DNA of 64,000 nucleotides from Anastrepha obliqua (GCF_027943255.1 NC_072897.1:24552044-24616043), one strand, 5' to 3'. Positions 23,334-34,918 are shown, counted from the stretch's first letter. The notes: generated by a model from the sequence alone, not told the origin. Program-made: numbers and translations.

Positions 23334-25110
23334 TTGAACTTGTCAAACGGCATACAATGCGCAGCGTGGGGCAGTACCTCAGTTATAAGAACTATCTCAG
23401 CGGGACATAAGTACACTAGAGGAAAAAAAGAAATGGTTAGAGAAAAACGCGAAGCACGTCGACGGTGGCAGCAATCCAGATCCCGTCCTGATAATTTTAT
23501 TTTAAATAAAATAACAAAAGAACACTCTAAAAAGATAAAGGTTTTTAAAAATCGCTCTCATAGTGACTACCTAAAAGGGCTAAGAAATGAACACAGCACC
23601 GATTACTTACTTTGGAATTGCGCGAAAAGATTTTCACAACCAGCTACACAATATCCACCAATAAGAAAAACAGATACCACATGGGCAAAATCCAATTTAG
23701 AGGAAGCTAATACCTTCTCTGAATACCATGAAAATATCTTCAAGCCATACGACGTATCAAGAGCGGCTGAAATGGAATCATGTTGTCACAACGGTCACGA
23801 CGAAATTCCTCCAGTAATGGATTCTGAATTATGTGATGAAATAAAAAATTAAAATCCAAAAGGACACCTGGCTTTGACCTCATCACCGGGGAAATCCTAA
23901 AACAACCCCCACCAATTACTCTAATTAATTTAACCAAAATTATGTATGCTATCTTCAGATTGAAACACATTCCTATATAGTGGAAAACTGCCGAGGTAAA
24001 CAAGCCAGGAAAGCCAGCACACGACGTCTCATCATATCGGCCTATATCCGTCCTACCCATTTTGTCGAAACTATTGGAAAAACTACTTGCCAAACGCCTT
24101 AACAATATTATTAAGCAGAGGAATCTGATATTAGCGCATCAATTTGGCTTTCGCCCAAAACATTCGACAATCGATCAAGTTCACAGGCTAACTCAAGTTA
24201 TAGAAAATGCCTTCGAAAAGAAAACAGTGTGCTCGGCTGTCTTCCTACATGTATCTAAGGCTTTCGATAAGGTTTGTCACGATAAAAAATAACAAAATAA
24301 AACAAAATAAAAGAGCTATTACCAATTCAATATTATAACATTTTAAAATCCTATCTATCCGATCGCTTCTTTCGAGTTAAATACGACGACACGTATTCTG
24401 ACCTGAAAGAAATTAAAGCTGGTGTCCACAGGGTAGCGTTCTGGGGCCCATCCTTTATCTAATTTTCACGTCCGATTTGCCTACCAATCATAACTGCGTC
24501 ATAGCAACGTTTGCAGACGACACCGCTATCTTGTCAGTTGGAAATACACAAATTGAGTCAATTGCAAATCTTCAAAAACATTTAAGCAAAACCTATGAGT
24601 GGACAGTTACTTGGCGCATAAAACTAAATGAAACCAAATCCGTTCATATTGATTTCACGTACAATAAAATAAGATATATTCCACTATATATAAATGGAGT
24701 GCAAGTCTCGTATCATAACACGGCTAAATACCTGGGTATGACCCTTGACACCAAGCTGAGATGGAGTTCTCACGTAAAGAAGAAAAGAGAAGAACTCGAT
24801 ATTAAATTCAGAAACATGTATTGGCTTATGGGTAAAAGATCCGCTTTATCCATGTACAATAAAGTACTTCTCTACAAGCAAATGCTAAAACCAATTTGGA
24901 CGTATGGGTTACAACTAAGGGGTTGCTCAAGCTCCAGCAACATACATACTTCAAATCCAAAGGTTCCAAAATAAAATTTTGCGATGCGCTACTAACGCGC
25001 CCTGGTATGTACGCATCAGCGATGTCGAACGCGATCTCGGCATAGAACCACTTGCCGTCGTAATTAAAAAAAATGCCCTAAATTCTTGTATGAATTACTA
25101 TTTCTTTTTC
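23334..25110 (+). pseudogene. Jockey LINE relic (linker, RT, C-terminus)
   Basis: The order matches the jockey-clade ORF2 without its endonuclease. It has a basic linker (KKEMVREKREARRRWQQSRS), the pre-RT region, SSYRPISVLPILSKLLEKLL (about 24030), FGFRPKHSTIDQVHRLTQ, VSKAFDKVCH, TFADDTAILS (about 24510) with both Asp kept, and LGMTLDTKLRWSSHV. The C-terminus NKILRCATNAPWYVRISDVE is very characteristic of jockey. Breaks include a stop at 23851, another at about 23980, a degraded stretch at 24290-24470 and one at 24974. The polymerase motif is intact but the ORF is broken at least five times and 5'-truncated. Confidence 0.82.
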
Positions 25111-25189
25111 TGTAAATCTTACTCTTACCCTTCATCAAAAAAGTACCTAATTCAATTCAAATTTAATAAGTTTTAGAAGTTAAGTTCGA

Positions 25190-25519
25190 ATTGTATCAGT
25201 TTTTAATTTTTTATGCATTACTTGTAATAGGATCTAACACGGAAATATAACCTGTGGTTGTTGCCGTTTACTAATAACGCAGTTTTTATGCTACCTGCTC
25301 TCAATGTACAATAATATGTGGGTGTATTTCCATTTTAGCTGGAAATACTGTCGAATCATTCCAAAGCATGCATATATATGATATATATTTATATGTATGT
25401 GTGTATATATGAACATGTGTATGCCTGAGCGATTTAAGGTATCGTCCGCTAAACAACTACAAAAAAGAAACTAAGCACTAACTTTTATTTCATATAACTT
25501 AAATTTAACGGCCGTAACT
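25190..25519 (-). repeat. Putative errantivirus-type LTR (minus strand)
   Basis: On the minus strand, a polypurine tract AGGAGGGGGAGG is followed at once by AGTTACGGCCGTTAA. AGTTA is a common LTR start in insect errantiviruses, and the same order is seen in the provirus at 62.1 kb. No partner LTR is in the window, so the far end (near 25190) is a guess. Confidence 0.5.
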
Positions 25520-25523
25520 CCTC

Positions 25524-26014
25524 CCCCTCCTGGAGTAAAGCGAAGGCCACAAAGATGTTTTTCGGGCGTTGAAAAAATGATTCAGTAAATATTTAACGTT
25601 CGTTTTCTTAACGGCATATGCGATGATGAGCATGACAGCAATACCAAAGGTATATATTATATTACAGCTAACATTGCACTGTTCTTCTTTGACGGTGCTT
25701 CATAACATTCTATCTGGTATTCTCTTAGTTTTTTCAGGCTTAACTTTTCTTTAACGATCCTTGGTATTATTTCTGAATAGGTAGCCGGTGGTACGAGAAT
25801 TTTGTTTTTATGCTGTAACGAAGTGTCTTTGATTTAATTGTGGCTTTGTTAACTTTGATGAATAGGATACAGTTCGGCTCTTATCTTCGGAGCTTATCTC
25901 GCCGTTATCACATATTGCGTACTTGTTGCTTATCGCTGGAGCGATACAGGTGGAGTCCGTACTGTACTGTATTGCGATGACATGCAGTAGTACTGACTTT
26001 CTATCTTTGGGCAA
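25524..26014 (-). pseudogene. Errantivirus env C-terminal remnant
   Basis: This is an old endogenous retrovirus remnant. It reads on the minus strand toward the polypurine tract, as an env gene should. The first part is an open frame with several Cys residues (for example AICDNGEISSEDKS). The next, in another frame, has ILVPPATYSEIIPRIVKEKL. The last is a hydrophobic anchor-like stretch (IYTFGIAVMLIIAYAVKK) and a short basic tail. At least two frame changes and a stop break it. gag and pol are not recognisable upstream, so only the 3' end remains. Env identity is inferred from position and layout. Confidence 0.5.
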
Positions 26015-26040
26015 TTTATGTCAAAAAACTGAATGATTTT

Positions 26041-26744
26041 TTTATTACATATATGTTACATATGGTTTTATTTTAATTAAGTTGGTTTTATTCATAGGTA
26101 GGGGAACAATATGGTAAAGTTTGAAAATTTGTTCTTTGGATATGATTTTTACTGATTGATTTTTCATTCGTTGACATATTTCGTCTACTTATGTACTACT
26201 TAATATGAATTTCGGTATTATTTTTAGTCTTCCTAAAATAATTGATTCAGCGATGTTGAATAAGTGATTATTCAAAAAATCTATGTTGTTGTTTATGTGC
26301 TTAATATATTGGAGTGATAAAAAAATATTACCATCTTTTGATATACTTTGTATAGATATTTTTTAGAATTTTTTTTTTAAGAAAATAAAATACGATCGTT
26401 TTGATTTTACAGTAAGTTATTACTGAAAATTACAAAAAAACTTTTTTTGACATATTTTTTTGTGGTAGGCTGGCACCAAAGTATGCGTCTTAAAATAAAA
26501 TATAGGTGGCTAGTCAACAGAATTTTGGCTCTTCAGGACATCTGAAACGAAAAAGTTAAACTCTTTATTGTTCTGTAGGCTTGTCATTCTGGCAGGAATG
26601 ACAATAAAGAGTTTACAACAAATTCAGACATTTTTAAAATAATAACATGGCCAACTAATAAAGTACAAAATATTAAAGGAGACGCAGTAGCTAAAACAAT
26701 GAAAAGAAAAGAAATCAGTTCATTATGCATAAACTGCAGAACAT
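26041..26744. other. AT-rich sequence, unassigned
   Basis: T- and A-rich sequence. A short plus-strand frame (about 26590-26740, TTNSDIFKIITWPTNKVQNI) may belong with the env-like fragment to the right, from which it is separated by the RTE insertion. No firm call. Confidence 0.35.
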
Positions 26745-27277
26745 GATAAATAGAATTCTTCTTCTTCTTAATTGGCGCTATAACCGCTTACGCGATTTTG
26801 GCCGAGTTTAACAAAGCGCGCCAGTCGTTTCTTTCTCGTGCTAACCGGCGCCAGTTGGACACACCAAGTGAAGCCAAGTCCTTCTCCACCTGATCTTTCC
26901 AACGCAGTGGAGGCCGCCCTCTTCCTCTGCTACCACCAGCTGGTACCGCATCGAATACTTTCAAAGCCGGAGCGTTTGTATCCATTCGGACGACATGACC
27001 CAGCCAACGTAGCCGCTGGATCTTTATTCGCTGCGCTATGTCTATGTCGTCGTAAAGCTCATACAGCTCATCGTTCCATCGTCTGCGATATTCGCCGTTG
27101 CCAACGTGCAAAGGTCCAAAAATCTTACGCAGAATCTTTCTCTCGAACACTCCAAGCGTCGCTTCATCGGATGTTGTCATCGTCCAAGCTTCTGCGCCAT
27201 ACGTTAGGACGGGCATGATGAGAGTCTTGTAGAGTGTTAGTTTTGTTCGTCGTGAGAGGACTTTGATAAATAGAATT
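26745..27277 (-). mobile_element. 5'-truncated RTE-like LINE insertion with 13-bp TSD
   Basis: A 507-bp insertion (26758-27264) is bounded by a perfect 13-bp direct repeat, GATAAATAGAATT (26745-26757 and 27265-27277). On the minus strand it ends in GCGCCAATTAAGAAGAAGAA, a short AAG-repeat tail. Truncation at the 5' end, a simple-repeat tail and a target duplication together show target-primed reverse transcription. It carries only the C-terminal part of the RTE polyprotein. It is the cleanest young-looking LINE insertion in the window. Confidence 0.93.
26791..27264 (-). pseudogene. RTE polyprotein C-terminus
   Basis: The frame enters from the truncation point and has no internal stop. It reads SRRTKLTLYKTLIMPVLTYG, AEAWTMTTSDEATLGVFERK, ILRKIFGPLHVGNGEYRRRW, WLGHVVRMDTNAPALKV and GGSRGRGRPPLRWKDQVEKD. 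This is the familiar end of RTE-type LINE proteins, downstream of the RT. There is no RT core here. The same block, more damaged, occurs in the RTE relic at 36.9-37.2 kb. Confidence 0.88.
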
Positions 27278-27790
27278 ACATTCGGAAAAATAGGAGTACT
27301 AAATCCGACTATTTTGCATTTTGATGAATTAAAAAATATCACCCACTACCAGCACGGTACAATGACGAGTACGGATTTAATGGACATTTCAAAATTTTAA
27401 CTTGTTCAGAAATAAAGATATAATTGTACTTAATAGAAAATATCCGAAAATAAAATTTACTTGTACTTATTATCAAACTGGAGTTGTGGCTGGTAAACTA
27501 ATGCTAAACTAATTACTGATAAGCACATAATACAATGTAATAATGAATTTTTTAACTTGCAAAATTGGAACACAGATATTTTGAACACTTATTGTAAAAT
27601 AAACAATAACAAAACATGTCTATCAGAAATTATAAATAAAACACAAGGAAAGTGTATAAAAATAAAACAAAGAAATTCTCATATCGAAATTATAAAACAA
27701 GGAGGAATACTTATTTCAAGAGAAAACATTGTTAAAAATCAAAATTGTCAGGAACATATTTTTCTACTTATGAAAATCAAACTGTTATAA
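27278..27790 (+). pseudogene. Possible errantivirus env fragment
   Basis: The plus-strand frame at 27557-27790 (DILNTYCKINNNKTCLSEII, KTQGKCIKIKQRNSHIEIIK) has the spaced Cys, Asn-X-Thr sites and Lys/Ile/Asn bias of insect errantivirus env ectodomains. It stops at 27790, just before the Helitron end at 27843. Similarity is of style only and I could not confirm it. The orientation is opposite to the env remnant at 25.5-26.0 kb, so the two are different insertions or a rearranged one. Confidence 0.3.
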
Positions 27791-28006
27791 ATATTATTAG
27801 TTGTTTAAATATTTAAGCAAAAATTTGAACTTATTTAAAATACTAGCTGACCCGGCAGACTTCGTACTGCCACAATCGATAAATAAAAGACTTAAACTTT
27901 TATATAAAATAGTTTTAAAACAAACAAAACGAATCCGTTTTTAATAAAAAAAGCATATTTTGAATTAAGCATGAAGTTTTATTATTATTAATAGGACTAT
28001 AATATT

Positions 28007-30200
28007 TTGGTTGTCACGAAGATCTTTCAACGTTCTGTCCAGTGCCTCCAGTCAACTCTTATGGGCCATTGTGCATTCATCTCAAAGAATCAATTTGCAT
28101 ACCTGTGGGATCTTGGCCATTCCGCTATTTTTGGCGATGTTGCAAATTGGTGTTTCGGTGATTTGCATGTTTAGTGGTAATTTCAAGACAAAATGTGCAG
28201 TTCGCCGGCCTTCTAGCAGGGTCGCAGCTATTCCAGATGAAGCCAACGCTAGAGCAAACTTCATTTCGCGATCTGATCCTCGCTAAAAGCAATGAAATTA
28301 AGAACGTTTTTCCGGTTCCTCCGGGAGCATCAAGGAAATAAATTCCGTCGGATCCACTGTTCACAACTTTTATCAAAATGTTGTACGCATTTTTTTGTTC
28401 TTAATTATGGAACATTTGTACGAACTGTTTCGGCCAATGACTTAATGTCGTACTGTTGTTCTCTTTGCAACTCATGGTTTAATGCATCGTGCATATGACG
28501 ATTTGGTGCTGTAATTCCCAAACTCGACATTCCTTTTTTTGCCATCTATAAACACATATCTTCTATCATGATCAATGTCTCATTGTAAATTTCTGCAGTC
28601 ATTGGTAGTGTAGGATTTAAATTTGACATCACACACGATGCAAAACATCCTCAGACATGTCATCTCTATACTTAACCCACAAAATTTTTTGGATTCAAGG
28701 GGAAACATGTCGATATGATAACCGCAAACAATGTACGAATTTGATGCCGCAATGAAGATATTACGGAATCCTTGAGCGTATCATCCCAGTGCGTATCGTT
28801 CTCGAGTAAATGCAATAGTTGACATGCCTTACGGTAAGTTGCTCACAGCTGTCCATTAATTGGTCTCAGTTGTTCAACCGATATCGGACCACGAACATTC
28901 ACCAACAACAGCCGCAAATAATAACATTCATCGTTATTTGGATGTACTGTGTAGATGTGACCCAGAGCGTGTAAAGAAAGTACATTTGGATGTCCTTTAA
29001 CTGGTGTTCCTTTTTTTCGATGATGCATTCCAGGTATAATATCGTGGCATGTCAGCATACAGCAAAGGGCAAGCAAAATCATCAGTTTGACAGACTGTGA
29101 AGAAACTTGTTAATGTTGTCGACGGTGGACGTGCCGCTCTGTCTGCCGCGTTCGATTCATTAAAATAAATTCGTTGACCATTTTCTAAATGGACTGCCAA
29201 ATGGACTACTGTACGGTGTCTTTCATGGATCGCAAATGAAAAGATACGCCAAATTGCTTCGTTGCTACTTACATAGCGACCAATCTGGTACTGTGATATT
29301 TCATGATTTGCATTGGTTACAGCGAAGACAGCTATATCGCTACCTTTGTTATAACATTTACATATGTACTTTATCGACTTCATACAGTTACAATATTCTA
29401 CATTGATGTGAGTCTCAAAAGCTTTGGACAATATTGGCGAGTATGACACAATCCAACGATTATCTACATCAACATTTTGTCCTCTTACCTTCACAACTTC
29501 GCCCATTATCCGCAACTGATCGCTGACGATACAATGGGTATCCATCATTTTCCTTTATGGTTTCAGCAAGCAGGTCTCTTGGGTATCGCTTGGAACACAT
29601 GCCGTCGATCATACAAGGTGTATTGTAGTTGAAAAGTCCGCAAGGTCCATGTATCATGTGTTTGGTAACTACTGCATGCAATTTTGGGTCAACTGTTTCG
29701 TCTGGAATTTCAGCTGAAATTATGGAGTCAATCTCATCTGGCCTTATTTTGTCCATTAACCAGACTAATATGTGCGCTTTTTCCATTCTACAGAATACAA
29801 CAACGGACTTCGCCCATGCACACAATGCTTTATTAAGAAATTCATGAGAAATTTTAATTTTTGCTTAAAAACTCTGGCAGTTATGTGATGTCTTTCAACT
29901 GGTGTTTGGCTATGTAGCAATTCCCTCTTGATTTCTGACCATTTTGGGTTACATGTGAATGTAACAAATAAGTCTGGGCGGCCATAATGCCTAACATATG
30001 ACATAGCATTCTGAGCATAATCATGCATGTGGCCTGGGCTTCCTATATAAGTGGCTAGCAAAATTGTCATTCTTCCCACATTATTCAAATTGCCATCCGC
30101 ATTTATAGCACCACGGAGATGAATGTATATAATGATTTATCGGATGTATGACAATCGTTCAGTCTCAATTTTGACATACATGCCAACTGCAAACTGATGA
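28007..30200 (-). pseudogene. Helitron RepHel protein, fragmented (N domain, Rep, start of helicase)
   Basis: Read leftward, 30088-29765 is the Helitron N/Rep start (ILLATYIGSPGHMHDYAQNA, YGRPDLFVTFTCNPKWSEIK). 29825-29469 follows with AHILVWLMDKIRPDEIDSII and GPCGLFNYNTPCMIDGMCSK. 29548-28997 carries the replicase region KSIKYICKCYNKGSDIAVF, the conserved Y...K...K-G-S-D block that includes the strand-joining Tyr. 28376-28125 has the helicase Walker A motif DAPGGTGKTFLISLLLARI. The reading ends at about 28010 in WDECTMAHKS-like sequence (Walker B). Several frameshifts and stops separate the blocks, and about 1 kb of Pif1-type helicase after Walker B is deleted. The Rep nicks and joins DNA ends and the helicase unwinds; this copy can do neither. 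Confidence 0.88.
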
Positions 30201-30356
30201 AAAAGTCTTCGACACATCAAAATATGATTTACTTCACCTTGACGGATCATGAGTCTGTATGAATAGAAACTCATAGCACTATACTTTTTTACCTGGTGGT
30301 AGGACCAATTGTGACAATTTTACTTTACCTCCAGCACAACAAAATGCAGTAGATTC

Positions 30357-30545
30357 ATGCGTGTATTCAGGGCCGTGGAGAGAGTATTCGGGCCCCGGGG
30401 GAAACTTGAGATGCGGGTTCTTCAAATTTTTTTTATTTATCAAAATGCGTATTACCCTCGAGTCCGGGCCCCTCTGAAAACTCCGGGCCCGGGGGAAAAA
30501 GTACCGCTTAGCAGTAAAGTGTCACAATCACAAAATATCAATAAA
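30357..30545. other. GC-rich insertion-like patch inside Helitron 1
   Basis: Two blocks, TTCGGGCCCCGGGGGAAA and TCCGGGCCCGGGGGAAAA, surround an AT-rich middle, and a CAGGGCCGTGG start precedes them. Composition differs from the Helitron around it. It resembles the end of a hAT-type element, but no matching inverted end or target duplication was found. Confidence 0.3.
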
Positions 30546-30839
30546 AAAGTACATTACGTGGAATGTCACTATCAAAAAGGATTGCCCAAGTAAAGAAAGT
30601 TCTCGCTCACTCATAGATATCGTAACACAATATCGTTATACTTCTTTCCGTGTTCTAAAATGCCACATGATGGATTGGCATAGTAGTTGGTTGTCAAATC
30701 TAATGTCAAATATTATGGTCAAACATTTGATATCTTAAAGATTATCACTTGTTTGTCAAATATTTTTAGGTACGTTAAAAAATTTGTCCGTTTCATAGCT
30801 GTAATATGAGGTCCGATGAACACAGTGAGTGAATATAAT

Positions 30840-32118
30840 GGACTATGAATAAGTTCGTGCGGTTTTACAACAGATGGCGTAACTTGATTATTATTCCATC
30901 GATCCACATTTCCAAACATTCATTGGAGAGCTACTGTCGTAAGGCACAAACGTCAGTATAAGTTTTTTATTTGAAGCGTAAACAACAATATTTTTACCAC
31001 ACTTGAAAATGTCGAATTTCGTGCCAAATAATGTGTTTTTGCGGGGAATTCTTCTTCATTATTTTAATATGAAGAAAAAAGCAGCCGAAAGTCATCGTAT
31101 CTTGGTGGAAGTTTATGGTGAGCATGCTCTAGCTGAGCGAACGTGCCAGAAGTGGTTTGCACGCTTTAAAAGTGGTGATTTTGGCTTGGAAGACGAAGAA
31201 CGCGAGGGTGCGCCGCCAAAGTTCATGGATACCGAATTGGAGGAATTGCTCGATCAAGATCCGGCTCAAACGCAAGAAGAGGTTGCAAAAACTTTGGGAG
31301 TTGATCAATCAACCATTTCCAAACGTTTAAAAGCCATGGGAATGATCCGAAAGGTAGACCATTGGGTGCCGTATGAATTGAAGCCAAGAGACGTTGAACG
31401 CCGTTTTATGGCATGCGAACAACTGCTTCAACGGCACAAAAGAAAGGGTTTTTTGCATCGAATTGTGACTGGCGATGAAAAGTGGGTCCATTACGACAAT
31501 CCAAAACGTCGGGCAACGTATGGATACCCTGGCCATGCTTCAACATCGACGTCGGCGCAGAATATTCATGGCCTGAAGGTTATGCTGTGTATCTGGTGGG
31601 ACCAGCTGGGTGTTGTGTATTATGAGCTACTGAAACCGAATGAAACGATTACGGGGGATGTCTACCGACGACAATTGATGCGTTTGAGCCGAGCACTGCG
31701 AGAAAAACGGCCGCAATACGCCGATAGACACGACAAAGTTATTTTGCAACATGACAATGCTCGGCCACATGTTGCACAAGTGGTCAAAACATACTTAGAA
31801 ACGCTCAAATGGGATGTCCTACCCCACCCGCCGTATAGTCCAGACCTTGCGCCATCCGATTACTATCTCTTCCGATCGATGCAACATGGCCTGGCTGACC
31901 AGCACTTCCGTAATTACGATGAAGTCAAAAAATGGATCGATTCGTGGATTGCGGCAAAACCGACCGAATTTTTCACAAAGGGAATCCGTGAATTGCCAGA
32001 AAGATGGGAAAAAGTAGTAGCAAGCGATGGACAATACTTTGAATATTAAATTTGTAACCATTTTACGTCAATAAAGTTTCAAATTTCGAAAAAAACCGCA
32101 CGAACTTATTCATAGTCC
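30840..32118 (+). mobile_element. Mariner (DD34D) element, apparently complete
   Basis: Perfect 27-bp inverted repeats bound the element (30840-30866 and 32092-32118; core ATGAATAAGTTCGTGCGG). A TA dinucleotide lies 4 bp inside each end (30844-30845, 32113-32114). Either the repeats include GGAC, or the element is 30846-32112 and went into a palindromic GGACTAGTCC target. Length (about 1.28 kb) equals that of active mariners. It has an uninterrupted transposase, unlike every other element here, so it is young or was recently active. Its strand is opposite to the host Helitron. Confidence 0.95.
31009..32049 (+). CDS. Mariner transposase, full length, 346 aa
   Basis: I take the ATG at 31009 (MSNFVPNNVF), which fits mariner starts such as that of Mos1 (345 aa). 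The N-terminal half has the two helix-turn-helix motifs (CQKWFARFKSGDFGLEDEE; TLGVDQSTISKRLKAMG) that bind the inverted repeats. The linker WVPYEL matches the conserved WVPHEL. The catalytic triad is complete: Asp in TGDEKWVHYD, Asp in LQHDNARPH and Asp in YSPDLAPSDYYLF, with exactly 34 residues between the last two, hence DD34D. The end, LPERWEKVVASDGQYFEY, is the standard mariner C-terminus. It would cut and paste mariner DNA in the nucleus. No stop or frameshift is present. Subfamily is not assigned, and expression is unknown. Confidence 0.96.
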   Translation: MSNFVPNNVFLRGILLHYFNMKKKAAESHRILVEVYGEHALAERTCQKWFARFKSGDFGLEDEEREGAPPKFMDTELEELLDQDPAQTQEEVAKTLGVDQSTISKRLKAMGMIRKVDHWVPYELKPRDVERRFMACEQLLQRHKRKGFLHRIVTGDEKWVHYDNPKRRATYGYPGHASTSTSAQNIHGLKVMLCIWWDQLGVVYYELLKPNETITGDVYRRQLMRLSRALREKRPQYADRHDKVILQHDNARPHVAQVVKTYLETLKWDVLPHPPYSPDLAPSDYYLFRSMQHGLADQHFRNYDEVKKWIDSWIAAKPTEFFTKGIRELPERWEKVVASDGQYFEY

Positions 32119-32639
32119 TTAATTTAATAAGAACTTTATTAAATATCAATAAAGTTCAAATTGACTCTAAATTTTATTTAGAAAACGTTTATATGGGAAG
32201 AAGAAAAATGCTGTTTTTAGGGTTTTCCCGGCAATTATTCGAATTTTTCTCACCTTTTAAACCTTCCCTAGATCTTCACGGACATTTCAAGACCAAGATA
32301 AGATAAATCCGTTCAGCCGTTCTCGAGTTTTAGCGAGACTAACGAACAGCAATTGATTTTTATATATGTAGATTAATATTTAAATAACCTTGAAATACTG
32401 GTGTTGAGTTCACTTATGCTTTCGATAAAGTATTTTTCCTTGTTTTTATATATCTGTTTTAATTAAAAATATTTTAAGGTTCATCAACTTTTGTTATTTG
32501 TGATAATTTTCTATGAAAATAAATGGGCTTCATTGAAAATATGTATGTATATAAAGGGAAACATTTTGAAAAATAAAATGAGAAAACTTTTATTTTGTTG
32601 CAGAAAAGTTTGTTTACGTCAAATGCGGGGAATAACTTG

Positions 32640-34870
32640 ATTTATATTTTTCCCGAACCAAGTCGGATATCTTGCTATCACAGCTACAAATTCAACTACA
32701 GCTACAACCGCAACAATCAAAGAGCCGGATAAATCGTAACGCATTCCAGTTTAAAACTGATCGAAACACAATGTCAGCATACATAAAATCGTGTGACTCT
32801 GCACTCAATACTATTAAAAGATACATGACGAAAAACATAAACGCTGCATTTTCAATGGATATCGGCAATGTATCAAGCCATTTGCAACTACTGCAAGAGC
32901 AGTGGAGTCGCTTCAACACTACTCAAGGTGCGGTCGAAACTTCTTGTAGAGTTATTAACGCTGAGGTGGAGCCGAACGCGCGACACACACAACAACCCGT
33001 GTCCACATCAACCAATGTGACTGTCGCAATAAGGTCACCAGAAATGGATCTACCTACATTTTCTGGTAATTCCATCAGATGGATTGCGTTCTACGATGCG
33101 TTTTGTTCATTAGTTGACGCCAACGCTGCTTTGTCAGGTGGCCAAAAGATGCATTACCTGCGCAGCTGGTAGGAGGATTCAGCAAGCATTACAAGTGGGT
33201 TTAAGATCTGCAATGCAAACTATACGAGAGTATATAATCTGCTTAAGCCTAGGCAAAAAGTTATGCGAGTCATCGTTGAAGCGCATTTCAGGTCTATAAC
33301 TGATATACGGAAGGCTGCAGGTGACACGGCCAATGCTAAAAAGAGCGTTCTGGATGCATTTCAACATGATGCATGAAGTAGTGAATAAGTTAGCATTTGA
33401 GACTTGAAAACAGTGGGAGCTATCACTCGTTAGTGAAGAGCCTCCAACTATCGAACAACTTACAGCATTTTTATAAACAAGGTGTCACCCCCTAGCAATG
33501 CTTACTACGCCCCCTGTTCAGGCAATGATGGATAGGTCAGCTACTCAAAAATCAGCTCAAAAATACACAAAAGCGTTATTAGTGATGCCAGCTCAGAGCC
33601 ATATGCGCTGCATATACTGTAATACAGCTCATACGATTTATTGTGCCAAATTTTGCAATTTGGATTCAACAAGCCAACATGTATTAAAGTGTCAAAAGCG
33701 TGTTTGAATTGTTTAAGTACAGAGATCGTTGTAATAGCACATCTGTATGCAGAATTTGCAATCAACGTCATCATAATCTGATTCATGCCACCACTGGAGT
33801 AACCGGTAGTATTACATCTGCTCATCAAGTTGGCGAGGTTATCCGCGGCACTCCGAATACGGCATCTTCCAATATTCATTCAACCTCTTATGCCAACTGT
33901 TTCCCTACATGTACCGCTGAGCCGAGTGTGTCATCCTATTTGAGATCTAAGTTCAATCCGCTACCCAAAAAATAGTGATATTATCTACCGCTATAGTTAA
34001 GGTTCGTGGCAGTTCTGATCAGTGGCAAACCGCTCGTTTGCTATTCGATACTGGCTCGCACGCCTCGTTCGTAACGTAGTCCTATGTACAGCATCTCGGT
34101 TTACCACGCAAATCGTAGTCTATGTTCGTCACTGGGACCGGTGCCCTGCAGGGGGTCGGTGCAGAGGCGAGACGTCACTGTTTCTTTCATCATATTGTTT
34201 GGATTAATGCTTTGCCATAAATGCATTTATTCTTCCGAAAATCATCGGCAAGCTCCCAACAAACGCGTTAAATGACCCTGAGTGGGCGCACATTCGCGGG
34301 TTATGGAACCTGGTCGCATATATATACTGGTTGGAATGGATGTTATGGACAAATTCATCTATAGGGAATTTCAAAAAGGTCCACCTGGGCCATCTATATC
34401 ACAGAGAACAGTTTTTGGCTGGACTTCCGTACACGAATTACAATCGCTGCAGACTCTCTGAAAGACACACTATTTATAAGGCCTCAGCTACAACAAGATT
34501 TATACTCAATATCAATACGTGTTAGAACGCACCAGTTCGCCGCAAGCAATAGTGAAGATGTATCGCAAGTCTGCGTTTTATCGAGGTACGTTTGGCGCTT
34601 TGACGCACATTCGTCTATCAAAGATTATCGCATGCTATGCATAACTTACGGGGTACAGCAGCGTCTTACTTAGCTGTCAAATCTTTACAGCAAAGCGCCA
34701 AGTATTCGTCTGATTGTTGCAAGAAGGCTGTCCCACTACTCTTGAAGATTTCCACCCTGCGACAGGGTTTCTGGGCACTGGGTTTCGGGATCGCAAAGAT
34801 CTTCGAAATTTTTCAAGTCCTTGAAAAGTATTTAAGCCTTATAGCAGTGCTGAAAACGTTCGTAAGATAA
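32640..34870 (+). pseudogene. BEL/Pao retrotransposon relic (gag, zinc knuckles, protease)
   Basis: The gag part (about 32670-33172) has MDLPTFSGNSIRWIAFYDAF, SLVDANAALSGGQKMHYLRS, the DUF1759-type signature of BEL/Pao gag. The zinc-knuckle part (33600-33800) has MRCIYCNTAHTIYCAKF and then CRICNQRHHNLIH. The protease follows in another frame (about 34010-34090): ARLLFDTGSHASFVT, with the catalytic D-T-G. About 34270-34420 matches the region after the protease (ALNDPEWAHIRGLWNLV). Many frameshifts and stops interrupt it. No RT, integrase or LTRs were found, so only the 5' coding part remains. Confidence 0.8.
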
Positions 34871-34918
34871 ATTATTGCTCTGTTAGGCATATTCTTTACA
34901 GTTAATCCCGAATTGAAA

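Larger units (their letters stand above)
27843..32372 (-). mobile_element. Helitron 1 (rolling-circle transposon), minus strand, carrying a mariner
   Basis: On the minus strand it begins TCTACATATATAAAAATCAA (complement of 32372 leftward) and ends GGGTCAGCTAG at 27843. A small hairpin, GGCAG-TACGAAGT-CTGCC, lies about 10 bp before the end. A 5'-TC start, a CTAG (CTRR) 3' end, a subterminal hairpin, and insertion between host A and T without target duplication are the defining Helitron features, and all are present. It holds damaged Rep and helicase segments. A mariner (30840-32118) sits inside. Without it the element is about 3.25 kb, less than an autonomous Helitron, because most of the helicase is missing. 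Confidence 0.93.

Noticed and set aside
26838..27218. 126-codon plus-strand frame
   Set aside because: It is antisense to the RTE C-terminal domain, which is clearly coding on the minus strand.
30357..30545. GC-rich patch as a complete hAT MITE
   Set aside because: Only one plausible end (CAGGGCCGTGG) was found, with no inverse partner and no 8-bp duplication.
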